Assembly (NCBI RefSeq): GCF_946151075.1
Contig: NZ_OX267715.1
Location: forward strand, 1,961,881-2,025,880
Length of the DNA stretch: 64,000 bases
Direction: 5' to 3'
Origin: Neobacillus sp. Marseille-Q6967
Lineage (GTDB): Bacteria > Bacillota > Bacilli > Bacillales > Cytobacillaceae
Part shown: positions 32,871 to 41,445 of the stretch, one piece after another
Numbering within the stretch: the stretch's first letter is position 1
Layout of the letters: each line of letters begins with the position of its first letter
Notes under the pieces: generated by a model
The model's input: the letters and a program-made list of their open reading frames with translations, nothing else
What the model was told of the DNA's origin: nothing
Database searches by the model: none
Translations under genes and position numbers: made by a program

Positions 32871-35033
32871 TTATTCTTCTTCGTCTTCATCTTCCTCATC
32901 TTCATCCTCGTCTTTATCCTTTTTCTCCCCTTTTTTCTTATCTTCTTTTTCCTTTTCCTCTTTTTCTTTTTTCTCTTCCTCTTTTTCCTTTTTCTCTTCC
33001 TCTTTTTTCTTCTTCTCTTCCTCTTTTTCTTTTTTCTCTTCCTCTTTTTCTTTTCTCTTCTTTAGTTCTTCTTTGTATTTTTTCTCAATGATACTAAGGT
33101 CAAATTCTTTATCGGATAGCTCTGAAGTGGATTTTGATAAAACCTGTTTAAAGATAACAGGCGCAGTTGTGCTGCTCGATGTAGCTAAATAATGTTGTTC
33201 ATCTGTCTTGTCGTACCCTAGCCAAATGGCACCTACGATATCGGGGGTATAGCCAACAAACCAATGATCCTTCGTTCCTTCTCCACTCCCAAACGGAAGC
33301 TGGGTTGAACCCGTTTTACCTGCTACATCATATCCATTAAGTTTCGCATTCCTGCCAGTGCCCTCTTCAATAACTCCTTTTAGCATATAGGTCATCTTCT
33401 GAGCCACTTCAGGTTCTGTCACTTTTGCAGCCTTTTCTCTCCATTGCCCAATAATCTCTCCATCTGCATCTTCTATTTTTTGAATAGAATGAGCCTCTAC
33501 CATTGTACCGTTATTGGCAAATGCAGAATATGCCTGGGCCATTAAAAGTGGTGATGTACCTTCATTCATTCCCCCAAGGGCGATGCCGAGTGAATGATCT
33601 TCTTTTTGTAATGGTATTCCGAAACGTTCGACTGACTTTGTCCCGATTTCAAGACCAATTTTATTTAATAACCATACAGGCGGCACGTTATATGATTTAA
33701 TTACAGCTTCATACATCGTTACCTGTCCGCGATATTGCTTATCAGAGTTCTTCGGTTGATATCCGTCTATATTTAAAGGCCGATCCTCTAGCATATCAAA
33801 AACTTCATACCCCTGTTCCAAGGCAGGCGTATATACGGCCAAAGGCTTCATTGTCGAACCAGGCTGCCTCACTAATTGGGATGCATGGTTAAAGCCTAAA
33901 AAGGTGTGTTCCCCTCTTCCACCAACAAGTGCTTGAATTCCTCCGGTTTCGGGATTGATAAAAACTGCACCACTTTGGAGCAGCTGATCAGATGGACTTT
34001 CCGGGAATAGCTGATTATTTTTATACACTTCTTCGGTAGCCGTTTGGATGGTTGGATTTAATTCCGTATGGATATGAAGTCCGCCGGAAAGAATTTCATT
34101 TTTCGTCAATCCATATTTCTTCATTGCTTCTTCTATAATGTAATCAACGTAATAAGGGTATTTCCCCTCATAATCGTCACCTGTTTTTTCATCGTTATTT
34201 AACACGATTTCCTGTACCTTGGCCTTTTCCACTTCACTTTGACTGATATATCCTTCTTCTTTCATCAAGGATAAGACGATATCTCTTCGCTCAATGGATT
34301 TTTCCATATTTTTATATGGCGACAAAACGGATGGCGCCTTAATCAGTCCAGCAAGCATTGCCGATTCACTTAAGGTTAATTCACTAACATCTTTACCGAA
34401 ATATATTTTGGCTGCACGCTGAATACCCCAAGCGCCCTCTCCAAAATAGATTTGGTTGAGATACCTTTCCATAATCTCGTCTTTTTCATAGCTGCGTTCA
34501 ATTTTTTTCGTAATAATCAGCTCTTTGACCTTCCTGGTATACGTCCGTTCATGGGTCAAAAATGCATTTTTCGCCAGCTGCTGTGTAACGGTACTTCCGC
34601 CTGCAACAATATCGCCGCTGATCATGTTCCTGAAAAATGCCCGGGCAATCGCTACATAATTAATGCCATCATGCTTATAAAAACGTTGATCCTCTGTTGA
34701 AACCACTGCGTTTATCATCTCATCGGGTATTTGCTTGATCGATACCCCTTCAATCTTGGAATTGGAAATCTTGCTGGCAATCTTTCCGTTTTGATCATAA
34801 ATAATCGTTGGCACCGGTGCCGGCTGTTCTAGTTTGCTTACATCGGTAGTCCAGATAAAGATATTTATAATGAGCAAGCAACACAACGCCGCTGCTATTC
34901 CAGCTATGATTAACTTTTTTACAATTCCTTTTGAAAAAAATTGACGCCAATCCCTTTTAGACGCTTTTCTTTGCTGTCTTCTTTCCATTCTCCCCACGTC
35001 TATTTTCACCTCTAGATTTAAGTTCCTTTTCAT
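32871..35033 (-). CDS. class A penicillin-binding protein (PBP1-type) with long charged tail
   Basis: 720 residues. Short basic cytoplasmic start, one membrane anchor (about 40-60), glycosyltransferase domain (about 80-255; STEDQRFYKHDGIN, GGSTVTQQLAKN, YLNQIYFGEGAWG), and transpeptidase domain (about 330-640; SXXK in QPGSTMKPLA, SYN in KSYNVP, KTGS in GKTGSTQLP). It polymerises and cross-links peptidoglycan outside the membrane. After about residue 655 comes a Lys/Glu-alternating region and a final Asp/Glu-only stretch. The start is uncertain: ATG at 34988 (second Met, GGGGAGA before it) is a good alternative to 35033. Confidence 0.93.
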   Translation of the reverse strand: MKRNLNLEVKIDVGRMERRQQRKASKRDWRQFFSKGIVKKLIIAGIAAALCCLLIINIFIWTTDVSKLEQPAPVPTIIYDQNGKIASKISNSKIEGVSIKQIPDEMINAVVSTEDQRFYKHDGINYVAIARAFFRNMISGDIVAGGSTVTQQLAKNAFLTHERTYTRKVKELIITKKIERSYEKDEIMERYLNQIYFGEGAWGIQRAAKIYFGKDVSELTLSESAMLAGLIKAPSVLSPYKNMEKSIERRDIVLSLMKEEGYISQSEVEKAKVQEIVLNNDEKTGDDYEGKYPYYVDYIIEEAMKKYGLTKNEILSGGLHIHTELNPTIQTATEEVYKNNQLFPESPSDQLLQSGAVFINPETGGIQALVGGRGEHTFLGFNHASQLVRQPGSTMKPLAVYTPALEQGYEVFDMLEDRPLNIDGYQPKNSDKQYRGQVTMYEAVIKSYNVPPVWLLNKIGLEIGTKSVERFGIPLQKEDHSLGIALGGMNEGTSPLLMAQAYSAFANNGTMVEAHSIQKIEDADGEIIGQWREKAAKVTEPEVAQKMTYMLKGVIEEGTGRNAKLNGYDVAGKTGSTQLPFGSGEGTKDHWFVGYTPDIVGAIWLGYDKTDEQHYLATSSSTTAPVIFKQVLSKSTSELSDKEFDLSIIEKKYKEELKKRKEKEEEKKEKEEEKKKKEEEKKEKEEEKKEKEEKEKEDKKKGEKKDKDEDEDEEDEDEEE

Positions 35034-35101
35034 TTAGCACATTCGTTAATTTTAAAACGAAAATAAGGAAAGTCAATGAGAAATAAGCCTTACTTTTCTT
35101 T

Positions 35102-35138
35102 GGAAAAAAAGAAAAACTACCTTTTTCAGGCAGTTTTA
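35102..35138 (-). terminator. terminator after the haemoglobin gene
   Basis: AAACTACC pairs with GGCAGTTT (one mismatch) around the loop TTTTTCA. The minus strand ends TTTTTCTTTTTTT. Confidence 0.75.
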
Positions 35139-35165
35139 TAGTGTCTCGTTTATGAGTTTAACCGT

Positions 35166-35528
35166 TTATTGATATAATATATCGTCTCTCAATGAAGCCA
35201 CTGTCGTTAAAGCTGTATCAATATCTGCCTCACTCACTCTAAAATGTGCCAGCGCATCATGCAGATGTTTTACAATGGCATTAAAATGTTCCGGCTGCAG
35301 GTTCATACCTTCGTGAGCTTTTGCCATTGATTGGCCGGAATATTGTTTAGGCCCGCCTAATGCAAAACTAATAAACTTTGTCTGATGCTGGCGCTGTTTT
35401 TCCATATCGGTTTCTTCAAAAAATTGATTAACGGTTGGATTCTTAAGCACCAGCTCTGAATAGAAATAATCTACAACCTTTGCAATGGCTTCTTCTCCGC
35501 CAACTTTTTCATAAAGGGATTGTTCCAT
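35166..35528 (-). CDS. group I truncated haemoglobin
   Basis: 120 residues with the truncated-globin pattern: SLYEKVGGEEAIAKVVDYFY, FISFALGGPKQYSGQSMAKAHEGM (with the proximal-region His in AHEGM/FNAIVKHLHDAL). It binds haem and O2 or NO in the cytosol. Group I is suggested by the GGP motif and size. Single gene; ATG with AGGAG upstream. Confidence 0.9.
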   Translation of the reverse strand: MEQSLYEKVGGEEAIAKVVDYFYSELVLKNPTVNQFFEETDMEKQRQHQTKFISFALGGPKQYSGQSMAKAHEGMNLQPEHFNAIVKHLHDALAHFRVSEADIDTALTTVASLRDDILYQ

Positions 35529-35619
35529 TTTTTAACACTCCTATTATTTATTAACAGAAGTATTTTGTTTCAAAAAATGATCATTATTCCTTTCTATATT
35601 TTCCAACAATACACAAACA

Positions 35620-35754
35620 CTAAGAAATAAGCAGTTTTTTTGCATGTTTTTCTTCAATTTTCTTCTCTATTTTTTCCAGCGCTTTTACATCACTTTGAAT
35701 TTCTTGCTTATTATCAATCAGTAATTCCTTAAAACTAATCTTACGTTTTCTCAT
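35620..35754 (-). CDS. fbpB: FbpB-family small basic protein
   Basis: 44 residues, start MRKRKISFKELLIDNKQEI, then a charged coiled helix (LEKIEKKIEEKHAKK). This matches the FbpB family (PF13040), a Fur-regulated small protein that in B. subtilis helps the FsrA sRNA during iron sparing. AAGGTGG lies 9 bp before the ATG. I see no clear Fur box in the short upstream region. Cytosolic. A second iron-sparing type gene (FbpA) lies 11.5 kb away in this window. Confidence 0.85.
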   Translation of the reverse strand: MRKRKISFKELLIDNKQEIQSDVKALEKIEKKIEEKHAKKLLIS

Positions 35755-35854
35755 GTGTATGTCCACCTTTCGTTTCTATATTTCTATTATAGCTAAGGTG
35801 GAAACTGCATAATCATCTGAAATATTACAATTTTTTGAACCTTACAGCGAAAAG

Positions 35855-35882
35855 CCATCAAAAAATCAGATGGCTTTTTCCA
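35855..35882 (-). terminator. terminator after the subtilisin gene
   Basis: AAAGCCATC pairs with GATGGCTTT. Minus strand follows with TTTCG; short but clear. Confidence 0.8.
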
Positions 35883-35887
35883 ACTAA

Positions 35888-37156
35888 TTATTTTACTCTT
35901 GCAAAACCGAATCCGGAAGCGTAATCATCTCCAGTGGTTGAACCATATCCACCTTTAATATCGTATAATTTCGCTCTTCTTTGTAATTCGGAACGAAGCT
36001 GTTTATTCGTCCAAGATAAATTTGAAGACCAAATTTTTGCTGCTAGGCCAGATACGTGAGGTGTTGCCATTGAAGTTCCACTGATCGTATTGTAATTTCC
36101 ATCGTACCAGGTCGATTGAATATCTCTACCTGGAGCAGAGATTTCAACATCACGTTCATGTATAATAAAATCACCGTCAGTTGCTGTATTACCACGTGAA
36201 GAGAAATCAGCCACTCGGTATGTTCCATTTTGCTGGACGTTTTCTAACGCAGCAACCGCAACAGCATTTACTAAGGCTCCTGGATAACCGATTGTATTAG
36301 CAGTATATCCATCGTTACCCGCTGCAGCAACTACTAAAGTGCCTTTGTTATAGGCATAGTCAACAGCACTTGCAATCATCGTATCTTTTCCACTTGAACC
36401 AAGTGACATGGAAATGACAACTTTAGAGCCTGTACGAACAGCTTCATCGGCCGCGTGACGAATTGCCCCAGCAATATCATCAGAGTATCCTGATCCACTG
36501 TCCGTTAGCACCTTGTATGCCCAAAGCTTCGCACCTGGAGCAACACCATAAATACCCAGTCCGTCAGATGCCCCGTGAGCAAGTGCTGTGCCTGCAACAT
36601 GCGTACCGTGACCATTTCGGTCCGTACAAGAACCATTTACCATGGAGGAAAATAATTGAGTAAAGTCCTTACATTGTTCCCCGCTGCCTCTTAAATCATA
36701 ATGATTAATATATACGCCCGTATCTAATACCGCGATCTTAATTCCTGCACCACCGGATGTGGCGGTAATCGCTGGGTCGTTATAAATGGCTTGAATTCCC
36801 CACGGTGTACGATCATTAGGAAGGGATGTTATTGCCGTTGTCCCAATCTTGTTTTGCGAAGTATTCTCAACCCGAACTAATTGAACCTTTGGAACCTCTT
36901 CAATATCTAAATTTTTATTATTTAATAAGGCTTGATATTGTTTTACATTTACTTCCGTTGTAAACCCTTCTGCCCCAAAATCCCAGCGTACGCCATAATC
37001 ATGTTTTGCTTTTTCTTTTTCAGAACTCGGTCCTTTAATGATGACACGGTAAGATTCTTTTGAATCTGGCGCCTGACCGTAAGCTCCGGAGGCAAACAAC
37101 GATAACCCCATTGATAATGCAAGTAATGCTGCACCAAACTTTTTTCTTTTTTTCAT
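35888..37156 (-). CDS. secreted subtilisin-like serine protease (S8)
   Basis: 422 residues. Signal peptide about 1-27 (LLALSMGLSLFASGAYG), an I9-like propeptide (YRVIIKGPSSEKEKAKH to about 85), then the S8 catalytic domain. The triad is visible: Asp in IAVLDTGVY, His in NGHGTHVAGT, Ser in SGTSMATPHVSG, with the oxyanion Asn in VVAAAGNDGYT. Two cysteines around GSGEQCKDF and NGSCTDRN may form a disulfide. The enzyme would mature outside the cell. Single gene with a terminator; ATG after GGAGAGGAG. Confidence 0.94.
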   Translation of the reverse strand: MKKRKKFGAALLALSMGLSLFASGAYGQAPDSKESYRVIIKGPSSEKEKAKHDYGVRWDFGAEGFTTEVNVKQYQALLNNKNLDIEEVPKVQLVRVENTSQNKIGTTAITSLPNDRTPWGIQAIYNDPAITATSGGAGIKIAVLDTGVYINHYDLRGSGEQCKDFTQLFSSMVNGSCTDRNGHGTHVAGTALAHGASDGLGIYGVAPGAKLWAYKVLTDSGSGYSDDIAGAIRHAADEAVRTGSKVVISMSLGSSGKDTMIASAVDYAYNKGTLVVAAAGNDGYTANTIGYPGALVNAVAVAALENVQQNGTYRVADFSSRGNTATDGDFIIHERDVEISAPGRDIQSTWYDGNYNTISGTSMATPHVSGLAAKIWSSNLSWTNKQLRSELQRRAKLYDIKGGYGSTTGDDYASGFGFARVK

Positions 37157-37285
37157 TCCTTTGCTCCTCTCCGTTATATGTAGCAGCCAACCCCAATAGC
37201 TGCAATATTGAGTTTATTTGGAATCTTCCGTTAAATCAACAACATTGTCACTATCGATAGTTGGGAAAATTACGGAGAGTAAAAA

Positions 37286-37327
37286 ATAAAAAAGGATGAA
37301 ATCCCTAAGGTTTCATCCCTTTTTCCC
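37286..37327 (-). terminator. terminator of the mhq-like operon
   Basis: AAAAAGGATGAAA pairs with TTTCATCCCTTTTT around an 8-nt region; minus-strand T-run. Confidence 0.85.
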
Positions 37328-37328
37328 T

Positions 37329-37943
37329 CTATTTCGGTCTTTCCATCTGAAAGATTTCACCGATTTTTGCATAATTCGTACCAGCCAGCCGGCTGACTGC
37401 TGCCAAGCCAACAGGATCAATTCTCCCATTTTGATATATTTCTTCATCAATGTGATATTGTACAATTTTCCCGATGATCAAATCGCATCCAGAAGTTCCC
37501 TGACCACCAAGCTCTAACAAATGTTCCAATCTACATTCCATCCTTATTTTTGCTTCCTTTATTCCTGGTACAGAAATTCGTGCACTTTCTGTTGGGGTAA
37601 ATTTGGCTAATTCAATTTCACTCTGATCAGGAGGAAGGCTTGCGGCCGTTTGATTTACTTTTTCTACATTTTGCTCGTCTACAATATGGACAACAAATTC
37701 TTTTTTCTCCATAATATTTCGAGCTGTATCCTTTTGTCTTCCCCCTGTTCGTTGTATACTGATTGAAATCATCGGAGGATTCGATGAAACGATGTTAAAA
37801 TAACTAAACGGTGCGCCATTTAACACCCCATCTTTGGAGAGCGTAGTAACAAAAGCAATCGGTCTCGGAATAATACTTCCAATTAAAAATTTATAATTGT
37901 CTCTTTCAGAAATTGCCTTAGGATCTATTGAAAGCATGGACAA
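37329..37943 (-). CDS. flavin-reductase-like FMN-binding protein
   Basis: 204 residues, split-barrel flavin reductase fold: IPRPIAFVTTLSKDGVLNGA, PFSYFNIVSSNPPMISISIQR, CDLIIGKIVQYHIDE. Relatives supply reduced FMN or bind FMN in aromatic degradation. It is the last gene of a three-gene operon after the ring-cleaving dioxygenase, 17 bp downstream, so it probably helps handle quinones or aromatics. ATG start, with AAGGAAGG upstream. Confidence 0.88.
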   Translation of the reverse strand: MSMLSIDPKAISERDNYKFLIGSIIPRPIAFVTTLSKDGVLNGAPFSYFNIVSSNPPMISISIQRTGGRQKDTARNIMEKKEFVVHIVDEQNVEKVNQTAASLPPDQSEIELAKFTPTESARISVPGIKEAKIRMECRLEHLLELGGQGTSGCDLIIGKIVQYHIDEEIYQNGRIDPVGLAAVSRLAGTNYAKIGEIFQMERPK

Positions 37944-37960
37944 CCTTCCTTTACACGAAT

Positions 37961-38911
37961 TTAATCTAATTCTCGAACTTTAAACGGCAGTAGTCCTTGT
38001 TCAATCTGACCGCGATGTGGTTCATACTGTTCTGGGAGCATTAATTTTTCTCCCATTGTCTTAGCTGACTCATCATGAGCAAACCCCGGAGGATCCGTTG
38101 CAATTTCAAATAAAATTTCTCCATGCTCTCTAAAATAAATTGCATTAAAGTAGTTTCGGTCCCGTACTGGAGTAACCCCATATCCATATTGTTCAACATA
38201 CTTTTTCCAGTCTAATTGATCTTGATCATCATGTGCCCTCCATGCTATATGGTGCACGGTACCAACACCCATAGAACCGCGGCCGATTGGTGTTAATTTT
38301 AGGTCAATCATATTTCCAATATCCCCTAATGACCGGAACCGGATAAAATCATCTTCTTCTCCGACTACTTCCAATCCCATTACTTTTTCGAGTAATTCAG
38401 CTGTTTTTCGGGGTTGAGTAGATAAAAGAGTAGCCCCGCCAAATCCTTTTATCGCTACTTCTGGTATAATCTCACCAAAACTCCAATTATTTCTTTCCCC
38501 TTCTTCTCTTTCGACAATTTCTAGGTGAAGCCCGTGAGGATCATCGAATTCCAAATATTGTTCACCGAAGCGTTCTATCTTTGTATATGGAATATTAAAT
38601 TTCACCAGTCTATTCTCCCAAAATCCCATCGCGCCTTTTGGAACTACATAGGAAGTAACACCAACCTGACCATCCCCAATTTTTCCTTGACGAGCACCTG
38701 CCCACGGGAAAAATGTAATGATGGTTCCCGGTTTTCCTCCTTCGTTCCCGAAATAGAGGTGATACGTACCAGGATCATCGAAGTTAACCGTTTGTTTCAC
38801 TAAGCGCAGACCTAAAACCCCTGCGTAAAAATCAACATTTTCCTGAGGATGTCCGACAATAGCTGTGATATGATGAATCCCCAATGTTTGTTTTCTCATT
38901 TTGAGTGTCAC
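37961..38911 (-). CDS. mhqO: ring-cleaving dioxygenase, MhqO-like
   Basis: 316 residues, two VOC modules. IHHITAIVGHPQENVDFYAGVLGLRLV and TVHHIAWRAHDDQDQLDWKK carry metal-site His residues, and HGEILFEIATDPPGF the Glu. In B. subtilis MhqO and MhqA thiol-dependently cleave catechol/hydroquinone-type compounds under MhqR control. An 18-bp palindrome (38958-38975) of the MhqR type lies 46 bp before the ATG. Operon: DoxX-like, this gene, flavin reductase. Confidence 0.9.
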   Translation of the reverse strand: MTLKMRKQTLGIHHITAIVGHPQENVDFYAGVLGLRLVKQTVNFDDPGTYHLYFGNEGGKPGTIITFFPWAGARQGKIGDGQVGVTSYVVPKGAMGFWENRLVKFNIPYTKIERFGEQYLEFDDPHGLHLEIVEREEGERNNWSFGEIIPEVAIKGFGGATLLSTQPRKTAELLEKVMGLEVVGEEDDFIRFRSLGDIGNMIDLKLTPIGRGSMGVGTVHHIAWRAHDDQDQLDWKKYVEQYGYGVTPVRDRNYFNAIYFREHGEILFEIATDPPGFAHDESAKTMGEKLMLPEQYEPHRGQIEQGLLPFKVRELD

Positions 38912-38957
38912 TCCTTTATTTAGGTACCTTTATTTTAACCATCTGTATTTTTATAAA

Positions 38958-38975
38958 TATCTCGAATTCAAGGTA
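38958..38975. promoter_or_regulatory. MhqR-type operator before the mhqO-like gene
   Basis: TATCTCGAATTCAAGGTA: an imperfect palindrome around GAATTC with the arms TATCTC and GAGATA (here AAGGTA), as in the known MhqR box. It lies between the DoxX-like gene and mhqO. Confidence 0.75.
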
Positions 38976-38977
38976 TA

Positions 38978-39376
38978 TTAGAATAAAAATGCATCTACTG
39001 CATATTTTCCAGGTCCGATTAAGGCAATACCAACCGTTACTGCGATTAAAGTTAGGTTATATTCATAACCATTTGCGGTTGACCATAATCCATTAGGTGC
39101 ATGAACTTTGACAATCGCCATAACCATTGTTGCTGCGATCATAATCCCTGCCAATGGTGTAAGCAATCCTAAAACAAACAATATTCCTCCAACAAGTTCT
39201 GCCAACCCAGCCATAAGAGCCATTGTAACGCCTGGCTTCAGCCCTAATGATTCCATCCAGCCTCCAGTGCCCTTTAAACCATAACCGCCGAACCATCCAA
39301 ACAATTTCTGTGCACCGTGCCCAATAAACAGTACTCCAATAACAAAACGTATAATGAATAAACCAATATCTATCAT
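38978..39376 (-). CDS. mhqP: DoxX-family membrane protein, MhqP-like
   Basis: 132 residues, four membrane helices: IGLFIIRFVIGVLFIGHGAQKLFGWFGG at the start, then LMAGLAELVGGILFVLGLLTPLAG. Same family as B. subtilis MhqP, which sits with MhqO and MhqN. First gene of the operon; the best palindromic operator (39413-39430) lies 37 bp upstream. AGGAGG precedes the ATG. Its biochemical role is not established; membrane protection against quinones or thiol oxidation is suspected for the family. Confidence 0.9.
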   Translation of the reverse strand: MIDIGLFIIRFVIGVLFIGHGAQKLFGWFGGYGLKGTGGWMESLGLKPGVTMALMAGLAELVGGILFVLGLLTPLAGIMIAATMVMAIVKVHAPNGLWSTANGYEYNLTLIAVTVGIALIGPGKYAVDAFLF

Positions 39377-39412
39377 AGTTAAATCCTCCTGATATTTTAT
39401 TTTGAATTAATT

Positions 39413-39430
39413 TATCTTGAATTCGAGATA
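39413..39430. promoter_or_regulatory. MhqR-type operator before the mhqP-like gene
   Basis: TATCTTGAATTCGAGATA is a near-perfect palindrome matching the MhqR box arms. No mhqR gene is within the window. Confidence 0.8.
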
Positions 39431-39451
39431 ATAATATAACTTTTTTCAATT

Positions 39452-39600
39452 CATGTCAACTACTCTTTTCATTATTTATATTTTGTTCAGTGGTCCATGA
39501 TGCTGCTTTGACCGTAACTTCATTTTTTCTCCCCGTTCCGTCATTGCAGCCCGCTTGCTTTGACCGTAAAAATTATTTTTATCGTTATTTGGTCATTAAA
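39452..39600. repeat. second intergenic 52-bp repeat (about 2.5 units)
   Basis: TGCTTTGACCGTAA occurs at 39504 and again at 39556, 52 bp apart. Further matches follow at equal offsets (ATTTTT, GTT, GTCATT). A more decayed unit precedes (GTTCAGTGGTCCATGATG). GGTC and GACC sit on either side of the unit joint, so a hairpin is possible. The sequence is unrelated to the array at 1907 but has the same period. Confidence 0.75.
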
Positions 39601-39624
39601 AAGCTACTGCTTAATTACAGTAGC
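39592..39624 (-). terminator. terminator after chrA
   Basis: GCTACTG (39603-39609) pairs with CAGTAGC (39618-39624); minus strand then TTTTTAATG. Confidence 0.85.
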
Positions 39625-39642
39625 CACTTAAAACCAAAATCA

Positions 39643-40836
39643 TTAAAGTATCGATAAGAGTGCTCCGCCAACTGCTCCAGTTACAACGACAATCCAAGGA
39701 GGCAGTTTCCAGTAAACCAACATGCTGAACAAGATGGCCGCAAATGCAAAGTCAATCGGTGCTAAAATCGAGCTGGTCCAAATTGGTTGATAGAACGCCG
39801 AGATCAATATCCCAACCACCGCAGCATTAACCCCCATCAAGGCTCCTTTAATTTTAGGATTTCGCCGTAAAGAATCCCAAAATGGGATGGTTCCAAAAAT
39901 GAGCAGGAACGCTGGCAGGAAAATAGCTAGAGTTGCTAATAATCCGCCTTGCCATCCACCCATAACGGCACCTAAATACGCAGCAAAGGTAAATAATGGG
40001 CCTGGTACAGCCTGCGCAGCACCATAACCAGCAAGGAATGCTTCCTCACTCAACCATCCTGTAGGTACAAATTCACGTTCTAATAATGGGAGAACAACAT
40101 GACCTCCGCCAAACACCAATGAACCTGAGCGATAAAAGCTGTCGAACATTGCAATCCAATTTAATGCAGTAATTTCCCTCAAAACAGGCAATAGCAATAG
40201 GAGTCCGAAAAATAATCCTAAACATAGGATAGCAATACCACGGCTTATTGGAAATTGGGTTCGAGATTCATTGGCTTCGGTATGCTGTCTATAAAGTAGA
40301 AATCCAATAATCGCAGCTAAAATAATAACCCCTACTTGAGTAAATGCAGTTTGCCACAACAGAGTAGCTACCAAAGCAAACAAGGCAATAGCCTTCCTTT
40401 TTAAGTCAGGTGTTAGATTTTTGGCCATTCCTAAGATTGCATGTGCTACAACAGCTACGGCAACGATTTTTAAACCATGGATCCAGCCTGCCTCCCCCCC
40501 GTCTAATCCCTGAAGGATTAGTGCAAATACAATCAATGCGATGACGGAAGGGAGAGTAAAACCTATAAACGAAACAATACCCCCTAAAATACCTGCCCGC
40601 ATCACACCAATGCCTATCCCTACCTGACTGCTAGCTGGACCCGGTAAAAACTGGCATAATGCAACTAAATCAGCATAGCTTTTTTCATCCATCCATTTTC
40701 TTCTTCGAATATATTCCTCATGAAAATATCCTAAATGGGCAATGGGTCCTCCAAATGAAGTTAATCCAAGCCTCGTAGAAACGAATAGTATTTCAAGAAG
40801 AGAATGAATACCTCTGTTTGTTTGATCTTTCTCCAC
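39643..40836 (-). CDS. chrA: chromate transporter ChrA (long, two-domain)
   Basis: 397 residues, CHR family long form with two homologous halves: FGGPIAHLGYFHEEYIRRRKWM and QFLPGPASSQVGIGIG in the first, VFGGGHVVLPLLEREFV and AQAVPGPLFTFAAYLG in the second. About ten to twelve membrane helices. Exports chromate by proton-driven transport. Single gene with its own terminator; next to the quinone-stress operon, it adds to a stress-resistance patch. Confidence 0.92.
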   Translation of the reverse strand: MEKDQTNRGIHSLLEILFVSTRLGLTSFGGPIAHLGYFHEEYIRRRKWMDEKSYADLVALCQFLPGPASSQVGIGIGVMRAGILGGIVSFIGFTLPSVIALIVFALILQGLDGGEAGWIHGLKIVAVAVVAHAILGMAKNLTPDLKRKAIALFALVATLLWQTAFTQVGVIILAAIIGFLLYRQHTEANESRTQFPISRGIAILCLGLFFGLLLLLPVLREITALNWIAMFDSFYRSGSLVFGGGHVVLPLLEREFVPTGWLSEEAFLAGYGAAQAVPGPLFTFAAYLGAVMGGWQGGLLATLAIFLPAFLLIFGTIPFWDSLRRNPKIKGALMGVNAAVVGILISAFYQPIWTSSILAPIDFAFAAILFSMLVYWKLPPWIVVVTGAVGGALLSIL

Positions 40837-41007
40837 TTATTTCACCTCTTAATTCTTTTATATCCCAAACACTACAAAAAAGCCAATAACGATACCCATT
40901 CGTAAGATTACGATATTGGAAGTATATCATTCACCCTCTTCATTTTTGTTAAATAGAAAGGAAAATTTACATGTATTTTACAATTACATATTTTGTTTTT
41001 GGAACTG

Positions 41008-41036
41008 AAAAAGCACCTGCCCTTTTGGGCAGATGC
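41008..41036 (-). terminator. terminator after the 100-aa gene
   Basis: AGCA-CTGCCC pairs with GGGCAG-TGCT around TTTT; minus strand then TTTTTC. Confidence 0.85.
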
Positions 41037-41339
41037 TTATTTACGAAGTGCTGCAAGGGCTCTGGAGGCCTTTTCTACGTCTTGGTTCATGATATAGATT
41101 TCATACTGCCGGAAACGGTCCCCTCCGAATGGAGTAAGATTCTGATTAAACAGAGATTTGGTTCGATATTTAATCCCTTCCTGTTTCAACTTCCCAATCA
41201 CCTTAAAATAATTATCATCACCCATAGCAACATAAATTAACGTCCAATTCCGATGGGAAATATACATAATTAAACTGTAGACCGCCATGACAGGGACAAA
41301 TAGGACGAAAAACAAAAAGAGAATGTCGATACCTCTCAC
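41037..41339 (-). CDS. membrane-anchored hypothetical protein, 100 aa
   Basis: One N-terminal hydrophobic helix (IDILFLFFVLFVPVMAVYSLIMYI), then a soluble domain of about 70 residues (IYVAMGDDNYFKVIGKLKQEGIKYRTK, ending EIYIMNQDVEKASRALAAL). The soluble part resembles DUF2007-type ligand-binding modules, but I do not assert the family. Single gene with terminator; AAAAGGGGTG precedes the ATG. Confidence 0.75.
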   Translation of the reverse strand: MRGIDILFLFFVLFVPVMAVYSLIMYISHRNWTLIYVAMGDDNYFKVIGKLKQEGIKYRTKSLFNQNLTPFGGDRFRQYEIYIMNQDVEKASRALAALRK

Positions 41340-41407
41340 CCCTTTTATAAAAGTAATCTATTTTATGTAAAAGAGCTAATATCCGTTAATCATTTCTCCC
41401 TAAACCA

Positions 41408-41438
41408 CAAAAGACCCCTCTAAATAGAGGAGTCTTTG
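41408..41438 (-). terminator. terminator after the LVIVD gene
   Basis: AAAGAC-CCTCTA pairs with TAGAGG-GTCTTT with one mismatch; minus strand continues TTTTGTGG. Confidence 0.8.
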
Positions 41439-41445
41439 CGAAGGA

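Noticed and set aside
32774..33091. Plus-strand frame rich in Leu, Phe and Pro
   Set aside because: It is the antisense of the Lys/Glu-rich PBP tail and overlaps the end of the AbrB-type gene and a terminator.
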